Part shown: positions 42,702 through 50,981 of the stretch, one piece after another
Numbering within the stretch: position 1 is the stretch's first letter
Layout of the letters: the number at the start of each line of letters is the position of its first letter
DNA from: an uncultured Paracoccaceae bacterium
GTDB taxonomy: Bacteria > Pseudomonadota > Alphaproteobacteria > Rhodobacterales > Rhodobacteraceae
Reading direction: 5' to 3'
NCBI GenBank assembly: GCA_937872465.1
Contig: CALMSR010000069.1
Span: 57,356 to 121,355, forward strand
DNA length: 64,000 nucleotides
Notes under the pieces: model-generated
The model's database searches: none
The model's input: the letters and a program-made list of their open reading frames with translations, nothing else
Told to the model about the DNA's origin: nothing
Translations under genes and position numbers: made by a program

Positions 42702-43583
42702 TCAGACGAAAAAGGCTAAAAGGCCCGGGATCGCCACCACCGAGAGCAGCGTGGAGACGACGACGAGCCCCGCCACCTCGTCGGGACGGGCCTTGTATTT
42801 GGTCGCCAGCATGTAGGAGGTCACCGCGACCGGGGTCGCGACCTGGAGCACCAGCACCCCGAAGGCGGGCGCCGGCAGGGCGAAGAGGAGGCCCACCGCC
42901 ACCGGCACGGCGATGCAGATCGCGAGCTTGGCGAGGCAGAGCCAGAGCGCGCGCCCGAGCGAGCGCGGCTGCAGCCGCGAGATCGCCACGCCCAGCGTGA
43001 TCAGCATCAGCGGGATCGCCATCTGCCCGACGAGGTCGAGCGTCGCCGCGGTCCAGGCCGGCACCGTCCAGCCCATGGCGAGAAACAGGCTCCCGAGCAG
43101 CGTGCCCCAGACCAGCGGCTCGCGGATCGCGTTCAGGGGCGAGCCGCCGCCGGCGACCACCCAGACCCCGAAGGTGAAGGAGAGGATCGCCATGACCGCG
43201 AAGATCACCACCGCGAAGTCGAAGCCCTGCTGCCCGAAGGCGAAGAGCGCGATCGGCAGCCCGATGTTGCCGGTATTGCCGAAGCTGAGCGGCGCCCAGA
43301 AGGTCGCCAGGTCCATCCCGGCGATCCGGAGCAGCGCCCAGGCGATCGCGCCCACCCCCACATAGGCCGCCAGCGTCGCCAGCACCGTGTCGCGCAGCAC
43401 CGAAGGGTCCACGTCCGAGCGGATCAGCGCCATGAAGATCAGGCAGGGGATGGAGAGCGTCATCGACAGCCGGGTGACGAATTCCACGTCGTAGTTCCAG
43501 CCGATCCGCACCCAGCCGTAGCCGACGGCGGCCAGCAGGAATACCGGCGAGACGATCTGGAGGACCTGGAGCAGAAGTGCCAT
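42702..43583 (-). CDS. AEC-family (auxin efflux carrier-like) transporter
   Basis: 293 residues with about ten hydrophobic segments. Family features are the opening LLLQVLQIVSPVFLLAAVGY, the mid-membrane SFGNTGNIGLPIALFAFG (a conserved crossover motif), AIPLMLITLGVAIS and the final ATPVAVTSYMLATKY. Relatives export or import malate, malonate or other organic acids across the inner membrane. The substrate is unknown. It has a short gap to the transglycosylase-like gene downstream, and is divergent from hspQ. Confidence 0.88.
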   Translation of the reverse strand: MALLLQVLQIVSPVFLLAAVGYGWVRIGWNYDVEFVTRLSMTLSIPCLIFMALIRSDVDPSVLRDTVLATLAAYVGVGAIAWALLRIAGMDLATFWAPLSFGNTGNIGLPIALFAFGQQGFDFAVVIFAVMAILSFTFGVWVVAGGGSPLNAIREPLVWGTLLGSLFLAMGWTVPAWTAATLDLVGQMAIPLMLITLGVAISRLQPRSLGRALWLCLAKLAICIAVPVAVGLLFALPAPAFGVLVLQVATPVAVTSYMLATKYKARPDEVAGLVVVSTLLSVVAIPGLLAFFV

Positions 43584-43702
43584 CGCGGCTCCCGGGACCG
43601 GCGCCCGTGCCGGCCGCCACCGCGGCGTCTCTTCCGTGATGTGGACAGGATGTCAACCGCGCTATAGAATGGGCATCGGAATACATCGTGCAGGCTGCGA
43701 CC

Positions 43703-44032
43703 ATGCTGACGGCTTCAGCAAAATTCACGCTCGGCGAGGTGGTGCGGCATCGCATCCACCCGTTCCGTGGCGTCGTCTTCGACGTCGACCCCACCTTCAA
43801 CAATACCGAGGAATGGTGGGAATCGATCCCGGCGGAGAGCCGGCCGCGCAAGGACCAGCCCTTCTACCACCTGCTCGCCGAGAACGAGACCTCCTATTAC
43901 GTGGCCTATGTCTCCGAGCAGAACCTGGTAAAGGACGAATCCGGCGAGCCGGTCGACCATCCGGAGGTCTCCGCCATGTTCGGCAGGCTGCTCGACGGCG
44001 GCCGCTACGACATGGACGGCGGGCTGCACTGA
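43703..44032 (+). CDS. hspQ: Heat shock protein HspQ
   Basis: 109 residues of the YccV/HspQ family. Signature stretches are FTLGEVVRHRIHPFRGVVFD, VDPTFNNTEEWWESIP, and FYHLLAEN with YYVAYVSEQNLV. In E. coli HspQ binds hemimethylated DNA weakly and is a specificity enhancer of the Lon protease. The ATG at 43703 is chosen; a GTG five codons earlier is less likely. Single gene, divergent from the AEC transporter. Confidence 0.93.
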   Translation: MLTASAKFTLGEVVRHRIHPFRGVVFDVDPTFNNTEEWWESIPAESRPRKDQPFYHLLAENETSYYVAYVSEQNLVKDESGEPVDHPEVSAMFGRLLDGGRYDMDGGLH

Positions 44033-44048
44033 GCCCGCCGGGTCCGGC

Positions 44049-45179
44049 CTACCAGCCGGAGAAGCGCGGCCATTCCGACAATTGGCCATCCGTGCCGATC
44101 ACGTGATAGCGGTCGTATTGCGCCGCCGTCGCGCAGGCGTGGTTGGGCAGGATGCGCAGCCGGGTGCCGATCGGCAGATCCGGCGCCGCGGCGCCGCTGC
44201 CGGGGCGCGGCGCGATGATGCCGTGCTCCTGGTTGGCGGCGATGACGATCAGGTCGTCCAGCGGCGCGCCGTCGAGGCCGCAGACCACGCCGTAGCCCTG
44301 GTCGACCGCCTGGTTCGCGGTGCCGCGGTCGCGCGACATCGCCATCCAGCCCGCATCGGTGATGGTCCAGCCCTTGACCGGCTGGTGGCCGATCACCGTC
44401 GTCAGCACCGACAGCGCGATGTCGCCCAGGCCGCAGACCCCCACCCCCGCCTGGAAGAGGTCGAAGAAGACGCTCACCCCGGCGCGGAACTCGGTCAGCC
44501 CCTCGAGGCCGCCGCCGCCGAAGAAGGTCGGCGTCGAGCCCACGCTCACCACCGGGCAGGCATGGCCGGCCTCGCGCAGGATCCGCGCGGCATCCACCAC
44601 CGCCCGGCGCTCCTGCTCGGCAGCGGCCTTCAGCTCCGCCGGCCCGCGCGCGCCGTAGCTCTCGCCGCCATGGGTCAGCACCCCGCGCAGCATGGCGCCG
44701 CCCTGCAGCGCCCCGGCGATCGCCAGCAGGAGCGCCGCATCCCCCGGCGCCACGCCCGAGCGGTGCCCGTCGCAATCGATCTCGACCAGGACCGGAATCG
44801 GGTCGGCCGGATCGCCCGCCGCCGCGATCGCCTCGGCCTGCGCCACGCTGTCGGCCAGCACCGCGAGATCGACCCCGCGCCGCCGCAGCGCCAGCACCCG
44901 CGGCAGCTTGTCCGGCGCGATGCCGACCCCGTAGGTGATGTCGCGCACGCCTGCATCCGCGAATTCCTCGGCCTCGCGCAGGGTGGAGACCATCGCCGGC
45001 CCCTCCGGCGAGGTCATCTGCCGGCGGGCCACCTCGGGCGATTTCGCGGTCTTCAGATGCGCGCGATAGGCGACGCCGCTTCCGGCCACCCGCGCATGCA
45101 GCCGCGCGATATTGGCCGCCATCCGCGCCTCGTCGAGCAGCAGGCAGGGCGTTTGCAGGTCATGCAGCGTCTGAACCAT
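44049..45179 (-). CDS. D-threonine-aldolase/D-serine-dehydratase-like PLP enzyme
   Basis: 376 residues of the fold-type III PLP group. The PLP lysine is in YRAHLKTAKS, near residue 48, and the C-terminal metal site HACATA (in LPNHACATA) marks the DSD1/D-threonine aldolase branch. Other segments are TPCLLLDEARMAANIARL at the start and VEIDCDGHRSGV. Enzymes of this type cleave D-threonine or D-hydroxy-amino acids, or dehydrate D-serine. The ATG at 45179 has AGAGGA upstream; the frame above is not coding. It converges with hspQ with a 16-base gap. It is the second fold-type III PLP enzyme in the window. Confidence 0.82.
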   Translation of the reverse strand: MVQTLHDLQTPCLLLDEARMAANIARLHARVAGSGVAYRAHLKTAKSPEVARRQMTSPEGPAMVSTLREAEEFADAGVRDITYGVGIAPDKLPRVLALRRRGVDLAVLADSVAQAEAIAAAGDPADPIPVLVEIDCDGHRSGVAPGDAALLLAIAGALQGGAMLRGVLTHGGESYGARGPAELKAAAEQERRAVVDAARILREAGHACPVVSVGSTPTFFGGGGLEGLTEFRAGVSVFFDLFQAGVGVCGLGDIALSVLTTVIGHQPVKGWTITDAGWMAMSRDRGTANQAVDQGYGVVCGLDGAPLDDLIVIAANQEHGIIAPRPGSGAAAPDLPIGTRLRILPNHACATAAQYDRYHVIGTDGQLSEWPRFSGW

Positions 45180-45374
45180 CCGAATCCTCTTGCGTGGAAA
45201 GATATCGGGGACTTGTGGCGCACCGCCCCGGGGCGCCCCGATGCCGCCCCCCATGCGCGCCGCCCGCCTCGCCCCCTTTGCCCGAGCGGAGCTCCTTTCT
45301 AGCCTCTTCGCTCCATTAGGCAATTGCGGATCGCGGTGCTTGCCAAATCCGGGCCCCGCAGCCATGCTGATGCC

Positions 45375-45713
45375 ATGACGCACAGCGCCGAGATCGCGCC
45401 CTTTCCCGGCCTTCCCGAGCGGGTCAGCTTTCATCGGGCGGAACTCTCGGTGATCCTCGGGCTCTACGGGCGCATGGTGGCGGCCGGGCACTGGCGCGAC
45501 TACGGCATCTCCATGCTCCGCGACGCGGCGGTCTTCGCGGTGTTCCGGCATACGGCCGAGCATCCGATCTACCGCATCGAGAAACGCCCCCGCCTGGTCG
45601 GCCGGCAGGGCCAATACGCGGTCATCGCCATGGACGGCCGGATCCTCAAGCGCGGCGCCGATCTCGGCACCGTCCTGCGCGTGCTCGAGAAGAAGCTCAT
45701 CCGCGCGGTCTGA
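45375..45713 (+). CDS. DUF2794 protein
   Basis: 112 residues. A small family restricted, to my knowledge, to alphaproteobacteria. Recognised by PERVSFHRAELSVILGLYGR, DYGISMLRDAAVFAVFRH and the end QGQYAVIAMDGRILKRG followed by VLEKKLIRA. Function unknown. The ATG at 45375 starts the conserved part. A shortened, degraded copy of its 3' end lies 720 bases downstream. Confidence 0.85.
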   Translation: MTHSAEIAPFPGLPERVSFHRAELSVILGLYGRMVAAGHWRDYGISMLRDAAVFAVFRHTAEHPIYRIEKRPRLVGRQGQYAVIAMDGRILKRGADLGTVLRVLEKKLIRAV

Positions 45714-45794
45714 ACCGGCATCCGCGCCGCAAGGCCGCTGCTTCCGCCCGCCCTTTGGGCTATACTGGCCCGCTCGCGGCAGGAGGGGCCAGCC

Positions 45795-46403
45795 ATGTTC
45801 GTTGCGACGATCTCCGAGGCGGAGGCCGATGGCCGGATCGCCGAAATCTACGCCGCCGAACGGGCGCAGCGCGGTTATGTGATGTCCGGCACGCAGGTCT
45901 GGACCGCGCGGCCCGACATGCTGCCGGCCTGGGAGGATTTCTTCATGCATCTGCGCGCCGGCACCTCGCTCTCCGACCGGGAGTGGATTCTCATAGGGCT
46001 GCTCGCCTCGTTGCGCGTGCCGACGAGCTATTGCGCCGCGGAATACGGGCGCCGCGCGATCGACGTGCTCGGCTCGCGGGAGGCGGTGGCGGCCTTCGTG
46101 CGCGACTTTCGCCGCTGCGGCCTCCCGGACCGCGAGGTCGCGATGCTGGATTATGCCGAGAAGGTCGCGACGCGGGCCTGGGCGGCAAGGCAGGAAGACA
46201 TCGACGGGCTGCGGCGCCACGGCTTTTCCGATGTCCAGATCGCCGACATCGCCCTCGCCGCCGCGGTCCGGGGCTTCATGTCGCGCGTGAACGACGCTCT
46301 GGGCGCGGGGCCCGAGGCGGCGATCCTCGACGCGGATCCCGATTTCCGCGCGCTGCTCGCGGTCGGACGACCGGTCCCAGTCCCGGAGGCCTCGGCCGGC
46401 TGA
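45795..46403 (+). CDS. AhpD-like (carboxymuconolactone decarboxylase fold) protein
   Basis: 202 residues. The sequence from SDREWILIGLLASLRVPTSY through CAAEYGRRAI aligns with the CMD/AhpD helix that normally carries a CxxCxxxH peroxidase motif. Here only the first cysteine stays (Cys in SYCAAEYGR); Glu and Arg replace the second cysteine and histidine. Alkylhydroperoxidase activity by disulphide exchange is therefore unlikely. AGGAGGGG precedes the ATG. It lies between the DUF2794 gene and a degenerate DUF2794 end, which suggests it arrived with, or was trapped by, a duplication. Confidence 0.75.
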   Translation: MFVATISEAEADGRIAEIYAAERAQRGYVMSGTQVWTARPDMLPAWEDFFMHLRAGTSLSDREWILIGLLASLRVPTSYCAAEYGRRAIDVLGSREAVAAFVRDFRRCGLPDREVAMLDYAEKVATRAWAARQEDIDGLRRHGFSDVQIADIALAAAVRGFMSRVNDALGAGPEAAILDADPDFRALLAVGRPVPVPEASAG

Positions 46404-46435
46404 CGGCATTTCCCGCGGAACCCTCCGGAAAGCAC

Positions 46436-46561
46436 GGGCAGGGCCAGTACGCGGTGGTCGGCATGGACGGCCGCAGCCTCAAGCGCGGCCAAGGCTTGCG
46501 CTCCGTGCTCCGGATGCCGGAGCCGAAGCTGATCCGGGCGATCAGGGTCGGGGATGGCTAG
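46436..46561 (+). pseudogene. Degenerate copy of the DUF2794 gene 3' end
   Basis: In one frame this reads QGQYAVVGMDGRSLKRGQG, then LRSVLRMPEPKLIRAI, matching the last 40 residues of the intact DUF2794 protein (QGQYAVIAMDGRILKRG..., KLIRAV) 0.8 kb upstream. There is no start codon or N-terminal half, so it is a broken fragment. Its stop overlaps the end of the TetR gene on the other strand by four bases. Confidence 0.75.
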
Positions 46562-47127
46562 ACGCCAAGGTAGCGCTGCACCGTGGCGCCGACCTCCTCG
46601 ACGATGCGCTCGGCCGGCAAGGCCACGAGCGGCGGCAGCTTCAGCACGTAGCGCCCGAGCGCGAGGCCGAGGAGCTGGCTCGCCACCAGACCGGCCCGCT
46701 CGGCGGCGTCCGGGGCGCCCGATGCCCGCGCCAGCGCCGGCAGGACCTGGCCGGCGAAGACCTCCTGAAGCTTCTCCGCCGCCAGTGGGTTCGAGGCGGC
46801 CGAGCGGAGCAGGATCGTCATGCCACCGTTCGAGCCGGGGCCCTCCCAGACGTCGAGGAAGTGCCGCACCAGCGCCGGGCCGAGGCGGGCGCGGTCCATG
46901 TCCGACAGGTCGGGGAGCCGCAGGTCGAAGTCCGCGGCCCGGGCGAAGAGGCCGTCCTTGCTGCCGAAATAGCGGATCACCAGCGCGGGATCGACCTCGG
47001 CGCGCGCAGCCACGTCGCGCACCGTGGCACGTTCGTAGCCCTCGGCGGCAAAGAGGTCCCGCGCCGCCCGCAGGATCGAGGCGCGGGTCCGTTGGGATTT
47101 GCTCAGTCGCGGCGATGCATCGGTCAT
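46558..47127 (-). CDS. TetR-family transcriptional regulator
   Basis: 189 residues. The helix-turn-helix is TRASILRAARDLFAAEGYER followed by TVRDVAARAEVDPALVIRYF, and a C-terminal dimer/ligand domain follows. Start ATG 47127 (MTDASPRLS) is preferred; 47136 is possible. It is divergent from a flavin monooxygenase gene, and two TCAACA/TGTTGA-type palindromes lie between them, one 14 bases upstream of its own start, so it probably represses both genes until an aromatic or other hydrophobic ligand binds. Confidence 0.88.
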   Translation of the reverse strand: MTDASPRLSKSQRTRASILRAARDLFAAEGYERATVRDVAARAEVDPALVIRYFGSKDGLFARAADFDLRLPDLSDMDRARLGPALVRHFLDVWEGPGSNGGMTILLRSAASNPLAAEKLQEVFAGQVLPALARASGAPDAAERAGLVASQLLGLALGRYVLKLPPLVALPAERIVEEVGATVQRYLGV

Positions 47128-47140
47128 GGGGCGCATGATT

Positions 47141-47154
47141 TCAACAACCGTTGA
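47141..47154. promoter_or_regulatory. TetR operator candidate 1
   Basis: TCAACAACCGTTGA is an imperfect palindrome (five of six arm bases pair) that shares its half-site TCAAC/GTTGA with the perfect palindrome 40 bases away. It covers the start region of the tetR gene and the -35 box of the divergent promoter. Confidence 0.6.
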
Positions 47155-47179
47155 CAAACGCAAGGGCTGCGCGTAGAAA
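47151..47179 (+). promoter_or_regulatory. Promoter of the flavin monooxygenase gene
   Basis: TTGACA (47151-47156) and TAGAAA (47174-47179) are separated by 17 bases, a near-consensus housekeeping promoter. It is flanked by operator candidates at both ends: one overlaps the -35 box and the other begins two bases after the -10 box, at the expected transcription start. Confidence 0.6.
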
Positions 47180-47180
47180 G

Positions 47181-47194
47181 TCAACAGGTGTTGA
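47181..47194. promoter_or_regulatory. TetR operator candidate 2
   Basis: TCAACA-GG-TGTTGA is a perfect palindrome with 6-bp arms. It sits directly downstream of the -10 box and 15 bases before the monooxygenase ATG, where a bound repressor would block initiation. Confidence 0.65.
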
Positions 47195-47209
47195 AAAATG
47201 GGGAATCAC

Positions 47210-48391
47210 ATGCTGCCGAACCGTACCGAAGTCCTGATCGTCGGCGCCGGGCCCACCGGGCTGGCGCTTGCCGTCTCCCTTCGCCAGGCCGGCGTCGACC
47301 ACCTGCTGATCGATCGCCTGCCACAGGGGCAGAACACCTCGCGCGCCGCGGTCATCCACGCCCACACGCTGGAAACGCTGGAGCCGCTCGGCGTCACCGA
47401 GGCGCTGATCGCGCGGGGTCTGAAGCTCCGCCGCTTCGCGATCCGCGACCGCGACCATGCCCGATTGCAGCTCCGCTTCGACAATCTGCCATCGTCTTAC
47501 CCGTACATCCTCATGCTGCCGCAGGACGAGACCGAGCGGGTGCTCGGCGCCCGCCTTGCGGCGCTCGGCGGCGAAGTCCACCGTGGCGTGACCGCGACGG
47601 CGGCGACGCAGGGACCTGCAGGCGCAAGGGTGACCGTGGCCTCCGCAGAGGGCGAGCAGGAGATCGAGGCCCGCTACGTGGTCGCGGGGGACGGGATGCG
47701 CAGCCTCGTGCGGGAGGCCGCCGGCATCGGCTTCGACGGCGAGCCGCACGAAGGGTCGTTCGTGCTGGCGGACGTGCGGATGCGCTGGGCGCTCGGCCGC
47801 GACGAGGTGTCGCTCTTCTTCTCGCCCGGCGGCATGGTCGTGGTCGCGCCGCTGCCGAACGGCAGCTTCCGGGTCGTCGCCGCGATGGAGGACGCCCCGG
47901 AGCTGCCAGGGCCTGCGGACATCCAGGCGCTGGTCGATGCGCGCGGCCCGACGGCGGGCGAGAACCGGGTGGAAGAGGTCCTGTGGAGCTCGCGGTTCCG
48001 GCTGCACCACCGCATCGCCCGCAGCTACCGTGCGGGACGGTTCCTCTTGATGGGCGACGCCGCGCATGTGCACAGCCCGGCGGGCGGGCAGGGCATGAAC
48101 ACCGGCATCGTCGATGCCGTGGTGCTCGGTCGCATGCTCGCCGAGGTCGTCACGGGCAACCGTCCCGATGCCTGGCTCGATCGCTACGGCGAGCTGCGCC
48201 GGCCCGCCGCGGCGGAGGTCATCGCCCTTGCTTCCCGGCTGACGGCGATGGCCACAACCCGCGGTGCCGCCCGCCAGACCCTCCGCAACGCCATGCTGTC
48301 CCTCGTGGGCGCCCTGCCGCCGGCCAGGCATCGGGTCGAGATGAGCCTGTCCGGTCTCGCACGCCGGGACGCCACGCGGCTGGCGGCCTGA
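47210..48391 (+). CDS. FAD-dependent monooxygenase (PHBH-type)
   Basis: 393 residues. It opens with an FAD-binding fold (VLIVGAGPTGLALAVSLRQA), has the DG motif VVAGDGMRSLVREAAG, and the third flavin motif LLMGDAAHVHSPAGGQGMNT. These are the features of class A aromatic hydroxylases and related polyketide/antibiotic-modifying monooxygenases using NAD(P)H. The second ATG (47210) has GGGGA at a suitable distance and is preferred to the ATG four codons earlier. Controlled, by inference, by the divergent TetR regulator. Substrate unknown. Confidence 0.88.
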   Translation: MLPNRTEVLIVGAGPTGLALAVSLRQAGVDHLLIDRLPQGQNTSRAAVIHAHTLETLEPLGVTEALIARGLKLRRFAIRDRDHARLQLRFDNLPSSYPYILMLPQDETERVLGARLAALGGEVHRGVTATAATQGPAGARVTVASAEGEQEIEARYVVAGDGMRSLVREAAGIGFDGEPHEGSFVLADVRMRWALGRDEVSLFFSPGGMVVVAPLPNGSFRVVAAMEDAPELPGPADIQALVDARGPTAGENRVEEVLWSSRFRLHHRIARSYRAGRFLLMGDAAHVHSPAGGQGMNTGIVDAVVLGRMLAEVVTGNRPDAWLDRYGELRRPAAAEVIALASRLTAMATTRGAARQTLRNAMLSLVGALPPARHRVEMSLSGLARRDATRLAA

Positions 48392-48402
48392 CCCCCGTGC
48401 CG

Positions 48403-48439
48403 AAAAGGAAAAGGCCCTGCCGGCAGGACCGGCAGGGCC
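48403..48439 (-). terminator. Intrinsic terminator of clpA
   Basis: GGCCCTGCCGG (48413-48423) and CCGGCAGGGCC (48429-48439) form a perfect 11-bp stem with a 5-base loop. On the minus strand the stem is followed by TTTTCCTTTT (48412-48403), so it terminates clpA transcription; for the convergent monooxygenase gene it lacks a good T-tract. Confidence 0.75.
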
Positions 48440-48470
48440 TCGATCGTTCCCGGCGCCGCGCCGGCCGAGG

Positions 48471-50795
48471 TTACTCGGCCGTGAGCAGCGGCGGCTTCTT
48501 GGCGGTGATGCGCGGGGTGCCGAGCGGCTCGATCCGCAGGTCGAGCGCGCCGTCGCGCACCAGCACATGCACCACCCCACCCTTGGCCAGCTTGCCGAAG
48601 AGCAGCTCCTCGGCCAGCGGCTTCTTGATGTTCTCCTGGATCACCCGGCCCAAGGGACGCGCGCCCATCTTGTCGTCGTAGCCCTTGTCGGCCAGCCATT
48701 CGGCGGCCTCCGGCGAGAGCTCGATCTGGACGTTGCGGTCCATCAGCTGCGCCTCGAGCTGGAGGACGAACTTCTCGACCACCTGCAGGATGACCGCCTT
48801 CGGCAGCGCCGAGAAGCTGATGATCGCATCGAGGCGGTTGCGGAACTCCGGCGTGAACATCCGCTCGACGGCCGCCGAATCCTCGCCCTCCCGGCGGTCG
48901 CGCCCGAAGCCGAGCGCCTCCCTCGCCTGCTCGGCGGCGCCCGCGTTCGAGGTCATGATCAGCACCACGTTGCGGAAATCCACCGTCCGTCCGTTGTGGT
49001 CGGTCAGCTTGCCGTGGTCCATGACCTGCAGCAGGATGTTGTAGACGTCCGGATGCGCCTTCTCCATCTCGTCGAGCAAGAGCACGCAATGCGGGTGCTG
49101 GTCGACGCCGTCGGTCAGGAGGCCCCCCTGGTCGAAGCCGACATAGCCCGGCGGCGCGCCGATCAGGCGGCTGACGGTGTGCTTCTCCATGTATTCCGAC
49201 ATGTCGAAGCGCAAGAGCTCCACCCCGAGCATGGAGGCGAGCTGTTTGGCGACCTCGGTCTTGCCGACGCCGGTGGGGCCGGTGAAGAGATAATTGCCGA
49301 TCGGCTTCTCCGGCTCGCGCAGCCCGGCGCGGCTGAGCTTGATCGCGCTCGCCAGCGCCTCGATCGCCTTGTCCTGGCCGAAGACCACGCGCTTGAGCGA
49401 CTTGTCGAGATCCTTGAGCACCTCGGCATCGTCCTTGGAGACGTTCTTCGGCGGGATGCGCGCGATCTTGGCGACCACCGCCTCGATCTCCCTGGCGGTG
49501 ATGGTCTTGCGCCGCTTGCTCTCGGGCAAGAGGTGCTGCGCCGCACCGGCCTCGTCGATCACGTCGATCGCCTTGTCGGGCAGCTTGCGGTCGTGGATGT
49601 AGCGCGCGCTGAGATCCACCGCCGACCTGATCGCGTCCTGGGTGTAGCGCACGTCGTGATGCACCTCGAAATAGGGCTTCAGCCCCTTGAGGATCTTGAA
49701 GGCGTCCTCGATCGTCGGCTCGTTGACGTCGATCTTCTGGAAGCGCCGCGCCAGCGCCCGGTCCTTCTCGAAATGCTGGCGGTATTCCTTGTAGGTGGTC
49801 GACCCCATGCAGCGCAGGGTGCCCGACTGCAACGCCGGCTTCAGCAGGTTCGAGGCGTCCATCGCGCCGCCGCTGGTCGCGCCCGCACCGATCACGGTAT
49901 GGATCTCGTCGATGAAGAGGATGGCGTTCGGATGCGCCTCCAGCTCCTTCATCACCGCCTTCAGCCGCTCCTCGAAATCGCCGCGGTAGCGGGTGCCGGC
50001 GAGCAGCGCGCCCATGTCGAGCGCGAAGATCGTGGTCTCGGCCAGGATCTCGGGCGTGTCGCCGTCGTTGATCTTCTTGGCCAGGCCCTCGGCGATGGCG
50101 GTCTTGCCGACGCCGGGATCGCCCACCAGCAGCGGGTTGTTCTTGCGCCGGCGGCACAGCACCTGCACGCAGCGCTCCACCTCCAGATCGCGCCCGATCA
50201 GCGGATCCACGTCGCCGCGCCGCGCCTTCTCGTTGAGATCGACGCAATATTTCTGCAGGGCCGTCTCCTCGGCCTCCTTGCCGCTCGGCCCCTGCGCCTT
50301 CGGCTCCTTGGCCTGATCCGCGCCCTTGGGCGAGGTCGGCTCGCCATAGGACGGATCCTTGGCGACGCCGTGGCTGATGTAGTTCACCGCGTCGTAGCGG
50401 GTCATGTCCTGTTCCTGCAGGAAATAGGCGGCATGGCTCTCGCGTTCCGCGAAGATCGCCACCAGCACGTTGGCGCCGGTCACCTCCGAGCGCCCCGAGC
50501 TCTGGACATGGATCGCCGCGCGCTGGATCACCCGCTGGAAGCCGGTGGTCGGCGCGGCCTCCGAGCCTTCGATGTCGGAGATCAGCGCGTCGAGCTCCTC
50601 GTCGAGGAAGGCGACGATGGTCTTGCGCAGCTTGTCGAGATCGACCCCGCAGGCCTTCATCACCCGGGCGGCGTCCGGCTCGTCGAGGAGCGCCAGAAGA
50701 AGATGCTCGAGGGTCGCGAGTTCATGCTTGCGTTCGTTGGCGTGTCCGAGCGCGTTGTGAATTGCGGCTTCGAGGGTACTCGAAAAAGAGGGCAT
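48471..50795 (-). CDS. clpA: ATP-dependent Clp protease ATP-binding subunit ClpA
   Basis: 774 residues. The N-domain (two Clp_N repeats, residues 1-145, starting MPSFSSTLEAAIHNALGHAN) is followed by two AAA+ modules with Walker A GDPGVGKTA and GPTGVGKTE, Walker B LFIDEIHTVIG and LLLDEMEKAHP, and the C-terminal small domain (DKMGARPLGRVIQENIKKPL). Lack of the long middle coiled coil of ClpB identifies ClpA. It unfolds proteins for ClpP in the cytoplasm; ClpS directs N-degron substrates to it, but no clpS gene is next to it. The ATG at 50795 is preceded by CGGAGA. A strong terminator follows. Confidence 0.95.
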   Translation of the reverse strand: MPSFSSTLEAAIHNALGHANERKHELATLEHLLLALLDEPDAARVMKACGVDLDKLRKTIVAFLDEELDALISDIEGSEAAPTTGFQRVIQRAAIHVQSSGRSEVTGANVLVAIFAERESHAAYFLQEQDMTRYDAVNYISHGVAKDPSYGEPTSPKGADQAKEPKAQGPSGKEAEETALQKYCVDLNEKARRGDVDPLIGRDLEVERCVQVLCRRRKNNPLLVGDPGVGKTAIAEGLAKKINDGDTPEILAETTIFALDMGALLAGTRYRGDFEERLKAVMKELEAHPNAILFIDEIHTVIGAGATSGGAMDASNLLKPALQSGTLRCMGSTTYKEYRQHFEKDRALARRFQKIDVNEPTIEDAFKILKGLKPYFEVHHDVRYTQDAIRSAVDLSARYIHDRKLPDKAIDVIDEAGAAQHLLPESKRRKTITAREIEAVVAKIARIPPKNVSKDDAEVLKDLDKSLKRVVFGQDKAIEALASAIKLSRAGLREPEKPIGNYLFTGPTGVGKTEVAKQLASMLGVELLRFDMSEYMEKHTVSRLIGAPPGYVGFDQGGLLTDGVDQHPHCVLLLDEMEKAHPDVYNILLQVMDHGKLTDHNGRTVDFRNVVLIMTSNAGAAEQAREALGFGRDRREGEDSAAVERMFTPEFRNRLDAIISFSALPKAVILQVVEKFVLQLEAQLMDRNVQIELSPEAAEWLADKGYDDKMGARPLGRVIQENIKKPLAEELLFGKLAKGGVVHVLVRDGALDLRIEPLGTPRITAKKPPLLTAE

Positions 50796-50981
50796 TCTCC
50801 GCATCCTTCCGGTCAAGAGCCGCCGGCTTGGGGGCCAGCGCAAGCAAGGTCATGCGATCTTGCCCGTTACCCGTTAAACTTCGGTGTTATCCCGAGCGCT
50901 TCAAGGGTGATTATGAGCCGGGCCGCCCGGGAGCGCAAAAACTTTCGGTGAAAAGGCTGAATTTCCCGGCCGGTGATCGGA

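Noticed and set aside
45180..45374. GC-rich intergenic region before DUF2794 as a tRNA or small RNA gene
   Set aside because: No acceptor stem, anticodon arm or T-loop sequence could be assembled, and no terminator follows.
50900..50905. CTTGAA on the minus strand upstream of clpA as a heat-shock sigma factor -35 box
   Set aside because: No CCCCAT-like -10 box at the right spacing, so it is not listed as a promoter.
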